From assembly GCF_000067165.1 (NCBI RefSeq), contig NC_010162.1, forward strand, positions 3,404,501 to 3,468,500: a DNA stretch of 64,000 nucleotides, written 5' to 3'. How positions within the stretch are numbered: the stretch's first letter is position 1; the number at the start of each line of letters is the position of its first letter. Under the pieces are notes generated by a model. It worked only from the letters and a program-made list of their open reading frames with translations. It searched no databases and had not been told where the DNA came from. Of the stretch, positions 1-10,138 are shown piece by piece. This DNA comes from Sorangium cellulosum So ce56. GTDB taxonomy: Bacteria > Myxococcota_A > Polyangia > Polyangiales > Polyangiaceae. A program made the translations under genes and the position numbers.

Positions 1-2
1 CT

Positions 3-767
3 CCTGGCAGGCGCTTCCAGGCGGTCCCGCCGCGCGCCGCGGACACGGACAAGGACGGGCTCCCCGACGACATCGATCTCTGCCCGACCGATCCCGAGGA
101 CGGCAAGCCGCCGAACGCCGACGACGGCTGCCCGGCGCTGCCCGATCGCGACGGCGACGGCATCCCCGACATCAGCGACAAGTGCCCGGATCAGCCCGAG
201 GATTTCGACAAGATCAACGACGCCGACGGCTGCCCGGAGGACGACGCCGACGAGGACAGCATCCCGGACGCGAAGGACGCCTGCCCCAAGGAGCCGGGCC
301 AGCCGAGCCCCGAGCCGACGAAGAACGGCTGCCCGCAGTTCATCCGCCGCATCACGGGGTCGAGCGAGATCCAGATCCTGAAGCAGGTGCAGTTCGCGAC
401 CGGCAGCGCGAGGATCCTGCCGAACAGCTACAGCATCCTGGACGAGGTCGTCCGGCTCTTGAAGGTGAACCCCGAGATCACGCTCGTCGCGATCGAGGGC
501 CACACCGACAACCGGGGCTCGGACCAGCTCAACGAGAAGCTCTCGAACGATCGCGCTCACTCGGTCAGGACGTACCTGATCGAGCGGGGCGGCATCGATC
601 CCGCCCGGCTCACGGCGGCGGGCTTCGGTCCGAAGCGGCCGATCGACGACAACAACACCGAGGCCGGGCGCCAGAAGAACCGGCGCGTCGAGTTCCACAT
701 CCGCGAGAGCAACACGGGCGGGAACAAGGCTGGCGGCGACAAGGGTGGCGGTACCGTCACGCCGTAG
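3..767 (+). CDS. OmpA-family outer-membrane protein with thrombospondin type-3 repeats (5' end outside window)
   Basis: Only the C-terminal part of the gene is present; the frame is already open at the first complete codon. The visible N-terminal half is a calcium-binding thrombospondin type-3-like region with repeated DxDxDG(I/L)PD units and CP..PED/DGCP cysteine blocks, for example at about 51-240. It is followed by an OmpA-like peptidoglycan-binding domain from about 370 to 710, with the family core EGHTDNRG, the N/LS..RA helix and the closing RRVEFHI. The tail is rich in Gly and Lys. In the family the N-terminal part is a beta-barrel, the TSP3 repeats form a rigid periplasmic linker and the OmpA domain binds peptidoglycan, tethering the outer membrane to the wall. 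The barrel is not visible here. A small lipoprotein gene starts inside its last 23 bases. Confidence 0.9.
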   Translation, partial: PGRRFQAVPPRAADTDKDGLPDDIDLCPTDPEDGKPPNADDGCPALPDRDGDGIPDISDKCPDQPEDFDKINDADGCPEDDADEDSIPDAKDACPKEPGQPSPEPTKNGCPQFIRRITGSSEIQILKQVQFATGSARILPNSYSILDEVVRLLKVNPEITLVAIEGHTDNRGSDQLNEKLSNDRAHSVRTYLIERGGIDPARLTAAGFGPKRPIDDNNTEAGRQKNRRVEFHIRESNTGGNKAGGDKGGGTVTP

Positions 768-1045
768 GTGGCCCATCCGGGCGGCGCGCGCGGGAGCCCT
801 GCTGTGCGTGGTGCTCTCGCCGGCGTGCCGCCCTGAGCAGGGCACGTCCTACCGCTGCAGCTGCACCTTCGTCACGGACTTCGACGACGACTCGAGGCTC
901 GATGTGGAGGTCTGCGCTCCGAGCGACGCCCGCGCCGAAGGCGTCGGACGTGGATGCGCGCAGACCCACGCGCCGGGCCCGGTGTCCGGATGCACCTGCG
1001 GAGGCGCCCCGGATCGCGGCCCGTGCGAGCTCGGCGCGTGCCGCG

Positions 1046-1065
<20 letters not shown>
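745..1065 (+). CDS. Small Cys-rich predicted lipoprotein
   Basis: A 106-residue protein read from a GTG that overlaps the end of the OmpA-like gene by 23 bases, suggesting translational coupling. The N-terminus is Arg-rich, followed by a short hydrophobic stretch ending in LSPAC, which fits a lipobox with the Cys as lipidated residue. The mature part has about eight further cysteines in closely spaced pairs (for example CSC and CTC), typical of a small disulfide-bonded secreted domain. I do not recognise the family. Its 3' end overlaps the convergent DUF255 gene by 20 bases. The lack of a recognisable ribosome-binding site and the small size make this a moderate call. Confidence 0.5.
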
Positions 1066-3196
<2,131 letters not shown>

Positions 3197-3263
3197 GGGC
3201 CCCACGTAGAGCCGGGCGCGGGGGGCCGCCAGCCGTCCGTCAGCCGTGGCGCGGTCGCCGGCG

Positions 3264-4592
3264 CTACGCCCGCTCCAGCACCAGCGCGCAGTTGTGCCCG
3301 CCGAAGCCTGCCGAGCACTTCACCGCGTGACGCAGATCGACCGCCCGCCGCTCCCTCACGACGTCCAGGGAGCACTCCGGATCGAGCTCATCCACGTTGA
3401 TCGACGGGTGCAGCAGCTGGTCGCGCAGCGAGCACACGACCGCGATCGTCTCGACGGCGCCGGCGCCGCCGAGCAGGTGCCCGATCATCGACTTGGTCGC
3501 CGAGATCGGGATGCGCGCGAGGCGCTCGCCGAAGACGCGCCGCAGCGCGAGGACCTCGGCGGCGTCGCCCTGCGGCGTCGAGGTCGCGTGCGGGTTGATG
3601 TAGCCGATCGCCTCCGGCGCCGTGCCCGCCCTGGCGAGGGCGCGCTCCAGCGCGAGCGCGAGCCCGAGCCCCCCCGAGTGCGGCCGCGTGAGGTGCTCCG
3701 CGTCCGTGGTCATCCCGAAGCCGGCCACGACGGCGAGCGGCTTCGCGCCGCGCGCGAGCGCGTGCTGCTCCTCCTCGAGCACGAGCGCGCCTGCTCCCTC
3801 GCCCATCACGAAGCCCTGACGGCGCCGGTCGAACGGGCGGCTCGCGCGCGCCGGGTCGCCGTCGACGGCCCTGGCGAGCGCCTTCGCGTTGCCGAACCCC
3901 GCGACGGTGTTGAGCCGCGTCGCGGCCTCGGCGCCCCCCGCGACCATCACGTCGGCCTCGCCCGCCTCGATCATGAGGGCCGAGGTCGCGATCGAGTGCG
4001 TGCCCGTCGCGCACGCGCTCGCGAGGTTGTACGACGGCCCCATGAGCCCGTATCGCATGGAGATGAGCGCCGCGGCGCCGTTCGGCATGACCCCCGGGAT
4101 GAAGTAGGGCGACACGGCCCGCGGGCCGCGCGCCGCGCTCCTGCCGACCTGCTCTTCGAAGATCTCGACCGACCCCATGCCCGTGGACATCAGGCACCCG
4201 ACGCGGGTCCGGTCGATGCCGCTCGCCGGCGCCGCGGTGGCGAGCGGCGGCGCGCCCTGTGCCCGCGCGCCCGCGCGCTCCGCCGCCTCGTCCTCCGCGG
4301 CAGAGGCGCGCTCGAGCGGCACGATGCCGGCCTCGCGCAGCGCCTCCACCGCGGCCGCGAGGCTGAAGTGGGTCACGCGGCCATAGATCTCCGCCTCCTT
4401 GGGCGACAGGTACCTCGCGACATCGAAACCCTTCACGCTGGCCGCGATGTCGCTGCGGAGCCTGTCGACGGGGAAATCGCGGATGTAGTCCACGCCGGAT
4501 CGGCCGGCGAGGAGGTTTTGCCAGGTGGTCGCGACATCGTTGCCCAGCGGGCAAACGGCGCCGATCCCGGTCACGACGACGCGCCTTCGCAT
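3264..4592 (-). CDS. Beta-ketoacyl-ACP synthase, FabF-type
   Basis: A condensing enzyme of 442 residues that would join malonyl-ACP to an acyl-ACP. The thiolase fold starts with VVVTGIGAVCPLGND. The catalytic triad can be read: Cys194 in ASACATGTH, His335 in NPHATSTPQGD (usually N-A-H-G-T-S-T in FabF), and Lys367 plus His372 in SATKSMIGHLLGGAGA. An Ala/Glu-rich insertion of about 30 residues at 97-125 is not part of the usual fold. It is the last gene of a tight minus-strand series (acyl-AMP ligase, methyltransferase, ACP, desaturase, ketosynthase), 36 bases after the desaturase, so it probably extends the ACP-bound chain made there rather than serving housekeeping fatty-acid synthesis. Confidence 0.92.
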   Translation of the reverse strand: MRRRVVVTGIGAVCPLGNDVATTWQNLLAGRSGVDYIRDFPVDRLRSDIAASVKGFDVARYLSPKEAEIYGRVTHFSLAAAVEALREAGIVPLERASAAEDEAAERAGARAQGAPPLATAAPASGIDRTRVGCLMSTGMGSVEIFEEQVGRSAARGPRAVSPYFIPGVMPNGAAALISMRYGLMGPSYNLASACATGTHSIATSALMIEAGEADVMVAGGAEAATRLNTVAGFGNAKALARAVDGDPARASRPFDRRRQGFVMGEGAGALVLEEEQHALARGAKPLAVVAGFGMTTDAEHLTRPHSGGLGLALALERALARAGTAPEAIGYINPHATSTPQGDAAEVLALRRVFGERLARIPISATKSMIGHLLGGAGAVETIAVVCSLRDQLLHPSINVDELDPECSLDVVRERRAVDLRHAVKCSAGFGGHNCALVLERA

Positions 4593-4628
4593 CGGACTGC
4601 TCTTGCTCGTTGGGGGGAGGTGGAAGGT

Positions 4629-5504
4629 TCAGGCGGACAGCGCCTGGGGCGCAGTGTTGTCCAGGTTGGGAGCGCTTGCGAGGCCCTCGATCGAGGGGTC
4701 ACGGCGCTCACCGCCGCGGCGAAGCTCGAGCGCGGTGCGCTGGGCGGCGAGCATCTCGTGCCGGTTCACGCCGAGGTACTTGAGGATCGGCATGTAGACC
4801 TTCTGGATGAACACGTTCCGGTCGACGCCGGCCTCGCGCATCTTGAGGATGCGCGAGTCGTAGTCGGGGACGATCCCGACGCCCGGCATCTCGAAGTTCG
4901 CGAACACGTGCGCCATGTCCGTGAGCGTCCCCGGCCGGTCCTCCTCGAGCAGCACCTTGATGACGCTCTGGTAGAAGCGGCAATGGGCGATCTCGTCGCG
5001 GGCGATGTAGTCGTAGATCGTCCGCAGGCACTCGTCGCCCTCCGTCGCGGCCCGCTCCCGGTGCTTCACGTAGATGACGAACGTCGCCATCTCCTGCACG
5101 CAGCCGTAGAACGTCATCTGCCGCGGCGTGTGGAACGGGAGGTCCCACTTCTTCGCGAAGATCTGGTGCTGCAGATCGCTGAGCTGCTCCTCCGTGCGCT
5201 TGCCGGAGCGCAGGAGGTACTGCATCAGCGTGAGCGAGTGCTTCGACTCTTCATAGGCCCAGTTGGCCTGGAACCACGCCTGGCCGAAGTACTTCCGCAC
5301 GAGGTTGATGCCGTTCGCCACGTAGTCGGGCAGGTACATCTCGACCGAGCAGAAGGTCTCCGCGCACAGGGCGAGCTCCTCGCTCGCGTCCTTGTTGACG
5401 CGCTCCCACGGGATGTCCTGGAAGACGTTCCAGCGGCGCTCGCGCTCCGCCTTCTCGAAGAACGTCATGTACTCCTGGAAGATCTTCTCCTCCAGCCGGC
5501 TCAT
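4629..5504 (-). CDS. Acyl-ACP desaturase (soluble di-iron, stearoyl-ACP desaturase type)
   Basis: A 291-residue ferritin-like di-iron enzyme expected to introduce a cis double bond into an ACP-bound fatty acid. The paired metal motifs are visible: E85-E86-x-x-H89 (EESKH) and D170-E171-x-x-H174 (DEIAH), together with the helix-1 glutamate region ETFCSVEMYLPDY. The protein is somewhat shorter than plant and actinobacterial members. The start is fixed by context: its ATG at 5504 overlaps the TGA of the ACP gene (ATGA), a translational-coupling arrangement that suggests desaturase and carrier protein are made together. An open frame continues upstream of this ATG through the ACP and methyltransferase genes but has no homologous content there. 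Confidence 0.93.
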   Translation of the reverse strand: MSRLEEKIFQEYMTFFEKAERERRWNVFQDIPWERVNKDASEELALCAETFCSVEMYLPDYVANGINLVRKYFGQAWFQANWAYEESKHSLTLMQYLLRSGKRTEEQLSDLQHQIFAKKWDLPFHTPRQMTFYGCVQEMATFVIYVKHRERAATEGDECLRTIYDYIARDEIAHCRFYQSVIKVLLEEDRPGTLTDMAHVFANFEMPGVGIVPDYDSRILKMREAGVDRNVFIQKVYMPILKYLGVNRHEMLAAQRTALELRRGGERRDPSIEGLASAPNLDNTAPQALSA

Positions 5505-5752
5505 ACGGTCGCCTCCAGCCGCTCTCCGACCTTCTTGCAGAGGTCGCCCACGGTGATGAGCTCGACCAGATCCTCGTCCGGGATCATGATCCCGAGCTCG
5601 GTCTCCATCTCTCCCACGATCTGCATCATCGAGAGCGAGTCGATGCCGAGCTCCGTGATCACAGACGTCGCGGTGACATTGGGGAACTCGCGCTTGTCCA
5701 CCCGGGCGGCAACCGTCTTGAAAATCTCGAGCAGATTGGTCTTGTCCGTCAT
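5501..5752 (-). CDS. Acyl carrier protein
   Basis: An 83-residue acidic carrier protein. Ser39 in LGIDSLSMMQ is the 4'-phosphopantetheine attachment site, with the usual D-S-L context and the following acidic helix (EMETELGIMIPDEDL). It sits three bases downstream of the methyltransferase stop and overlaps the desaturase start by four bases. The location points to a dedicated carrier onto which the acyl-AMP ligase loads a fatty acid for desaturation, methylation and extension. The genome's housekeeping acpP would be expected next to fabD/fabG/fabF and is not in this window. Confidence 0.93.
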   Translation of the reverse strand: MTDKTNLLEIFKTVAARVDKREFPNVTATSVITELGIDSLSMMQIVGEMETELGIMIPDEDLVELITVGDLCKKVGERLEATV

Positions 5753-5755
5753 GGT

Positions 5756-6640
5756 TCAGTCGATCCTGCGAAGCTCGTATTGAGCGAGGGAGCTGTAATG
5801 CTTGTCGAACGCGTTCACGCACGTCGACAGGTAACGATCGTAGTCGTCGAAGACCTTGTCCCCCCACGTCGACCGGATGGTCTTCTCGTTCAGCCTGAGC
5901 CGGCGGAGCCACTCCGCGGTGGTGCGCTGGTAGTGCTCGCGCCGCGTGTTCACCTGCATCACCTCCCAGTAGGGGTTCGCCGCCTGGATGATGTCCTCGA
6001 GCCGAGGGTTCAGGCCGCCGGGGAAGATCTCCTTCGTGACGAAGTAGATGTCCTCCAGCTCTTTCTTCGTGCCGGCGGGGAGCCCGCCCCAGGGCGTCAT
6101 CCGCGGCGTCCGGTTGCGGAGGATGGTCTGGAGGCCGAACCAGGCGCCCTTGTTCGTGAGCTCCCAGGCCTTCTTGAAGTAAGCCCGATAGATGTCGATC
6201 GCCTTGCCCTGGCGCGCCTCCTCCGGCGAGCACAGGTGATCGATCATGCAGATCGAGATGAGGCTGTCGAACCGCTCGGCCGTCGCGAAGGTCCGGAAGT
6301 CGCCGCCGACCACCTCGACGCCGGGGATCTTCCGGGCGTTCACCTCGGCGGCCTGCGCGGTGGACAGGGTGACGCCGACCGCGCGCGTCACGCCGCGCGC
6401 CGTAGCCACGTATTCGAGCGCCGCGCCCCAGCCGCAGCCGATGTCGAGCACCTTCCTCCCGGGCCCCGCCTTGGCGAAGTCCGACAGGATCCGGAGCTTG
6501 TTCAGCTGCGCGGCCTCGAGCGACTGCTCGGGGGACTCGTAGACGGCGCAGGTGTAGTTCATGCGCTCGTCGAGCCAGAGCCTGAAGAACTCGTTCGAGA
6601 CGTCGTAGCTGACCTCGACCTCGGCCTTACTGGATCCCAT
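5756..6640 (-). CDS. Cyclopropane-fatty-acid-synthase-like SAM methyltransferase
   Basis: A 294-residue class I methyltransferase of the CFA/mycolic-acid cyclopropane synthase family, which acts on the double bond of acyl chains. Visible family marks are YDVSNEFFRLWLDERMNYTCA near the N-terminus (with Cys31), the SAM loop VLDIGCGWG at 64-72, GVTLSTAQ, and the C-terminal YSSLAQYELRR. The residue aligned with the bicarbonate-binding Glu of the family (normally F-E-H) appears as Asp134 in CMIDHL; His135 is kept. That replacement could mean altered chemistry, such as plain methyl addition. I chose the ATG at 6640 because the upstream frame is Arg-rich and overlaps the ligase gene. The ligase 3' end overlaps it by 14 bases. 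The next gene, ACP, is three bases downstream. Confidence 0.88.
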   Translation of the reverse strand: MGSSKAEVEVSYDVSNEFFRLWLDERMNYTCAVYESPEQSLEAAQLNKLRILSDFAKAGPGRKVLDIGCGWGAALEYVATARGVTRAVGVTLSTAQAAEVNARKIPGVEVVGGDFRTFATAERFDSLISICMIDHLCSPEEARQGKAIDIYRAYFKKAWELTNKGAWFGLQTILRNRTPRMTPWGGLPAGTKKELEDIYFVTKEIFPGGLNPRLEDIIQAANPYWEVMQVNTRREHYQRTTAEWLRRLRLNEKTIRSTWGDKVFDDYDRYLSTCVNAFDKHYSSLAQYELRRID

Positions 6641-8450
6641 CGATGACTCCTTCGACACGTGCCGGGGCGCCGCCCGCGCGGCCCCCTTCGGTTCGCGACG
6701 CCGGTCCGCTCGCGCGGATCGCGTCGCCATGGGGAGAGGGCGTCGCGCCCTCGTCAATGTCCGAGGCGACCTCGAGCTCGCCGGCCTCGAAGCGCCGCTT
6801 CATCTCGCGGCGCCGCACCTTGCCGCTCGACGTCTTCGCCAGCGTCCCCCGCTTGATCAGCGCGACCTCGGACAGCTGCACGCCGAGCTGGGCGCGCACG
6901 GCCTGGGTGATCGCCTGCGCGACGCCGGCCACGCTCCGCTTGGCCTCGGCGACGACGATCGCGCGCTCGGCCCCCTCGGCGGTGAGGCACGAGAACGCGA
7001 CGCAGTGGCCGTCGCGCACCCCCTCGACGGAGGACGCGATGCGCTCGATGTCCTGGGGGAAGTAGTTCTTGCCGCCCAGGATGATGAGGTCCTTGGAGCG
7101 GCCGCACAGGTACACCTCGCCGGCGACGGTATAGCCGAGATCGCCTGTCCGCAACCAGCCCCCTCCGAACGCCGCCTCGGTCGCCTCTGGCTCGTTGAAG
7201 TAGCCGGCGGCGACGCTCGGGCCGCGCACCCAGATCTCCCCGACCTCACGCGGGCCGAGCGGCGATCCGTCTGGGCCCGCGATGATGAGCTCGTGGCAGG
7301 GGAGGGGGCGACCGCAGGAGACGAGCTCCAGCGAGGCGCCGCCGTTCGCGGGCCACGCCTTGCCGGCCTGCATCGCCTTCGCGTCCACGCGATCGGTGGT
7401 GAGCGGGGCCTTGAGGTCGCTGAACGTGATCGCCAGCGTGGCCTCGGCCATGCCGTACGAGGGAAGGATGCTCTCCGGGCGGAGCCCCCGCTCGCTGAAG
7501 CGGCGGAGGAACGCGCGGAGCACGTCGGCCTGGATCGGCTCGGCGCCGCACCCGAGCGCGCGCACGCAGGAGAGGTCCCAGCTGCCCGCCTGCGCGTCGG
7601 TGACGGCGCGTGTGGCGAGGGCGAAGGCGAAGTTCGGGGCAAAGGTGATCGTGCCGCGGAATCTGTGGATCGCGTCGAGCCAGAGCGACGGGCGGCGGAT
7701 GAACGCCGTCGTCGGCAGGAACATCACCGGCACGAGCGCGTAGAGCGGCGCGATGACGAAGCCGATGAGCCCCATGTCGTGATAGAGGGGCAGCCAGCTG
7801 ACGCCGCGGTCTTCCGGCGTGGAGCGCAGCCCGTCGAACATGATGGCGTGGCTGTTCACCGTCAGGTTGCGGTGGGTCACCATCACGCCCTTCGGCCGGG
7901 AGGTGCTCCCCGACGTGAACTGCAGGAACGCGAGGTCGTCGAGGGACACGCGCCAGGGCTCGGCCGCGTGCGATGCGTCGGACGCGTCTGACCCATCGCG
8001 CGCGCGCAGGTCGCGCTCGAGGACGACACGCAGGCCTGGCAGGGCCTCACGGCTCTCTGCGTTCGCGGCGAGGTAGGCGTCGATCATCTCCTTGAGCTGC
8101 TCGTTCGTCACGAGCACGCTGGCGCCCGACGCCTCGAGGATGTGCTGCACCGTCTCGCCGTACGCCTCGAGCTTGGCCAGCGACTGCGGCGGGTACATCG
8201 GGACGGCGACGATGCCTGCCGTCAGCGCGCCCACGAAGGTCAGGACGAACTCGTCGGCCTCCGTCAGGATCAGCGCGACGCGGTCGCCCTTGCGGAGCCC
8301 GAGCTTGCGAAGCGCGTAGGCCCGGCGCCTCGCCTCGAGCCAGAGCTCGGCGTAGCTGATCGCTCGCTCCTCCCCGGAGCTGCGAACGAACGTGACTGCG
8401 CGGTCGGCGTGCACCGAATTCTGCTGGAGGACTTCGACGAACGTGCGCAT
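6627..8450 (-). CDS. Fatty acyl-AMP ligase (FAAL, adenylate-forming)
   Basis: A 607-residue member of the ANL superfamily. It would activate a free fatty acid with ATP and pass it to the phosphopantetheine of a carrier protein instead of CoA. The P-loop-like motif LQFTSGSTSRPKGVMVTH (about 176-193) and the FAAL hallmark SWLPLYHDMGLIG (218-230) are present, followed by WLRTGDLGY and the C-terminal catalytic-lysine region KTSSGKVRRREMK. The HDMGLIG signature and length are those of FAALs found beside polyketide or lipid clusters. It is the first gene of the operon, so it defines the pathway input as a pre-made fatty acid. The last residues overlap the methyltransferase start. Confidence 0.93.
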   Translation of the reverse strand: MRTFVEVLQQNSVHADRAVTFVRSSGEERAISYAELWLEARRRAYALRKLGLRKGDRVALILTEADEFVLTFVGALTAGIVAVPMYPPQSLAKLEAYGETVQHILEASGASVLVTNEQLKEMIDAYLAANAESREALPGLRVVLERDLRARDGSDASDASHAAEPWRVSLDDLAFLQFTSGSTSRPKGVMVTHRNLTVNSHAIMFDGLRSTPEDRGVSWLPLYHDMGLIGFVIAPLYALVPVMFLPTTAFIRRPSLWLDAIHRFRGTITFAPNFAFALATRAVTDAQAGSWDLSCVRALGCGAEPIQADVLRAFLRRFSERGLRPESILPSYGMAEATLAITFSDLKAPLTTDRVDAKAMQAGKAWPANGGASLELVSCGRPLPCHELIIAGPDGSPLGPREVGEIWVRGPSVAAGYFNEPEATEAAFGGGWLRTGDLGYTVAGEVYLCGRSKDLIILGGKNYFPQDIERIASSVEGVRDGHCVAFSCLTAEGAERAIVVAEAKRSVAGVAQAITQAVRAQLGVQLSEVALIKRGTLAKTSSGKVRRREMKRRFEAGELEVASDIDEGATPSPHGDAIRASGPASRTEGGRAGGAPARVEGVIDGIQ

Positions 8451-8632
8451 AGGCTCTCTGGCGGCTCAGGTCGCTCGGATGTCGTGATCCGTCCGATAAG
8501 GACAGCGGGGGCCTGAGTGAGCGCAGCCATAAGCGAAAATCGAGCCAGGGCAAACAGAAAACACGGGAATCCAGGGTTTGGGCTTGATTCCGCCGTGAAC
8601 GCCTCTGGTTCCACCGGGCGCGGTGGTCATAG

Positions 8633-8674
8633 GTGACGAAAAATCGTGCGCAGAGTGCGTCGAATATTCGTCAC
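8633..8674. promoter_or_regulatory. Inverted repeat upstream of the acyl-AMP ligase operon
   Basis: GTGACGAA at 8633-8640 and its exact complement TTCGTCAC at 8667-8674 form an 8-bp inverted repeat about 180-220 bases upstream of the ligase start. The segment is locally AT-richer than its surroundings and also contains the palindrome CGAATATTCG. It could be an operator or a hairpin. A weak -35/-10-like pair closer to the gene (TTGCCC, 16 bases, TATGGC on the minus strand, around 8525-8555) is possible but far from consensus. Confidence 0.3.
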
Positions 8675-8734
8675 ATCGGCCCCTGAGTGCGAATCGAGGT
8701 TCGCGTGGCGCGGGAGCCACACGGGCTGATTGCA

Positions 8735-8929
8735 CCGACCCGGGTTGAGCTTGCCGGCGGCCGGCGCCGACCCGGGTTGAGGTTGCCGGCGCCGACCCAG
8801 GTTGAGGTTGCCGGCGCCGACCCAGGTTGAGGTTGCCGGCGGAGGTTGCCGGCGACGCCGACCCAGGTTGATGTTGCCGGCGCCGACCCAGGTTGAGGTT
8901 GCCGGCGCCGACCCAGGTTGAGGTTGTCT
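8735..8929. repeat. Tandem repeat, 25-bp unit, about seven copies
   Basis: Direct repeats of a 25-base unit whose core is CCGACCCAGGTTGAGGTTG, starting at about 8735, 8764, 8789, 8814, 8852 (28 bases), 8880 and 8905. One truncated 13-base copy lies at 8839. The copies are nearly identical, with A/G and G/T variation in the core. They fill most of the 584-base gap between the acyl-AMP ligase operon (promoter side) and the 3' end of the DUF4340 gene. There are no variable spacers, so this is not a CRISPR array. Minisatellite origin or a binding-site cluster are both possible. Confidence 0.9.
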
Positions 8930-9034
8930 GGTTGGGCCGCTGAGACGCCGACGCGGCTTCGGGAGGCGGGCGCACAAAATGCAAGGAGGCGCCGGTCTCC
9001 CAGCGCCTCCCGCTCTCATGCGCGACGTCGCCTG

Positions 9035-10111
9035 CTACTCGGCGCCGTCCAGGCCCATGTGGCCCGCCGCCTCATCGTCATGGGCGTCTTCGCCCTTCTT
9101 GTCGTCCTTCTTCTCGGTCTTCTCGAACCTCTTCGGCTCTGCGGTGGCCCAGTCGGCCGACCACGACGACAGCACGTAGATCGTGCCGTCGCCGCCTTCC
9201 TTCGTCGCGTAGCGGCTCGAGCCCTTCGCGATCTTGCCCACCTTGACGGTGAAGTCGCCCGCGTTGTCCTTCAGCTTGAGCGTGATGATGCCGCCGTTCG
9301 AGGCCGCCGCGTCGAGCCCCGTGTCCGACTTCTCGTCGCCGAAGTCCTCCGCGCCGAGGTTCTTGAAGGCGCGCAGCAGGTCCTTCACCTTGGCCTCGTC
9401 GAACTTCTCCCACTTCGCGGAGGCCGCGCCCAGCTTGCCGCCCTTGTCGCGCTGAGCGAACGTGCCGGCCCACTTGTCGCCGTTCTTCGAGAAGCTGAAC
9501 AGGCCGTTCTTGTTCTCGACCGAGACCTGGATGGCGTTCTCGTCCTCGAACTTGAGGATCGACGTCTCGCGCCAGTTCTTCGGCTCCCGCGTGTAGAGGT
9601 AGCTCGAGTAGCCGCCAGCGACGTAGACGCCGTCCTGCCCGTCGACGCGCGCCATCTGCCCGCGCGAGCCGCTCTTGCCGAAGTACAGGTCGAGCGCCTT
9701 CTCCTCGCCCTTGTACGCGACGACGTGGACCGCCTTCTCGTCGGTGAGCTCGTACTGAGGGTACGTGCCGCTCGTCCGGTCGATGACCTCCTTCAGCTTG
9801 AGCTCCTTCAGGTTGTCGAGGAGGCTCCGCACGTTCGCCGCGTTCGCCTTGGCGTTGACGGGCTTCGTGACCTCCCACGTGTCGCCCTTCTTCTCGAGCG
9901 TCACGTCGGACTTGTCGGCGTTCTTGATCGCGATCTTCGTGACCTTCTCGACGTCATCCTTCGAGACGCCCACCTTCGGCAGATCCGCCGTGGCGGCGGT
10001 CGCCGAGTGCGCGGCGAGCTCGTCCTTCTGCTTCTTCTGCGTGAAGTACACGCCGAGGCCGAGGAGCGCGAGGACGGCGAGGGCGATGTAGATTCTGTGC
10101 TCGGTCTTCAT
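9035..10111 (-). CDS. DUF4340-domain protein of a Gld-type ABC operon
   Basis: A 358-residue protein with one N-terminal membrane anchor (IYIALAVLALLGLGVYF) and a large extracytoplasmic domain. The repeated pattern of short strands with WEVTKPVNAKAN, IDRTSG and a second TWEV-like block (DKWAGTF) fits DUF4340, a domain found beside GldG-type proteins. The tail is rich in Asp, Glu and Lys. It is the last gene of a four-gene operon (ATPase, permease, GldG-like, DUF4340), 27 bases after the previous stop. In this family it is thought to be an accessory periplasmic subunit. Substrate and function are unknown. Confidence 0.82.
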   Translation of the reverse strand: MKTEHRIYIALAVLALLGLGVYFTQKKQKDELAAHSATAATADLPKVGVSKDDVEKVTKIAIKNADKSDVTLEKKGDTWEVTKPVNAKANAANVRSLLDNLKELKLKEVIDRTSGTYPQYELTDEKAVHVVAYKGEEKALDLYFGKSGSRGQMARVDGQDGVYVAGGYSSYLYTREPKNWRETSILKFEDENAIQVSVENKNGLFSFSKNGDKWAGTFAQRDKGGKLGAASAKWEKFDEAKVKDLLRAFKNLGAEDFGDEKSDTGLDAAASNGGIITLKLKDNAGDFTVKVGKIAKGSSRYATKEGGDGTIYVLSSWSADWATAEPKRFEKTEKKDDKKGEDAHDDEAAGHMGLDGAE

Positions 10112-10138
10112 GGCTCTTTCACCCGATGGGGCTCTGGC

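Noticed and set aside
5505..6233. N-terminal extension of the desaturase
   Set aside because: The open frame runs through the ACP and methyltransferase genes; the ATG at 5504 gives the normal N-terminus.
8735..8929. CRISPR array or protein-coding repeat
   Set aside because: Direct tandem copies without spacers; translated frames give only low-complexity sequence derived from the repeat.
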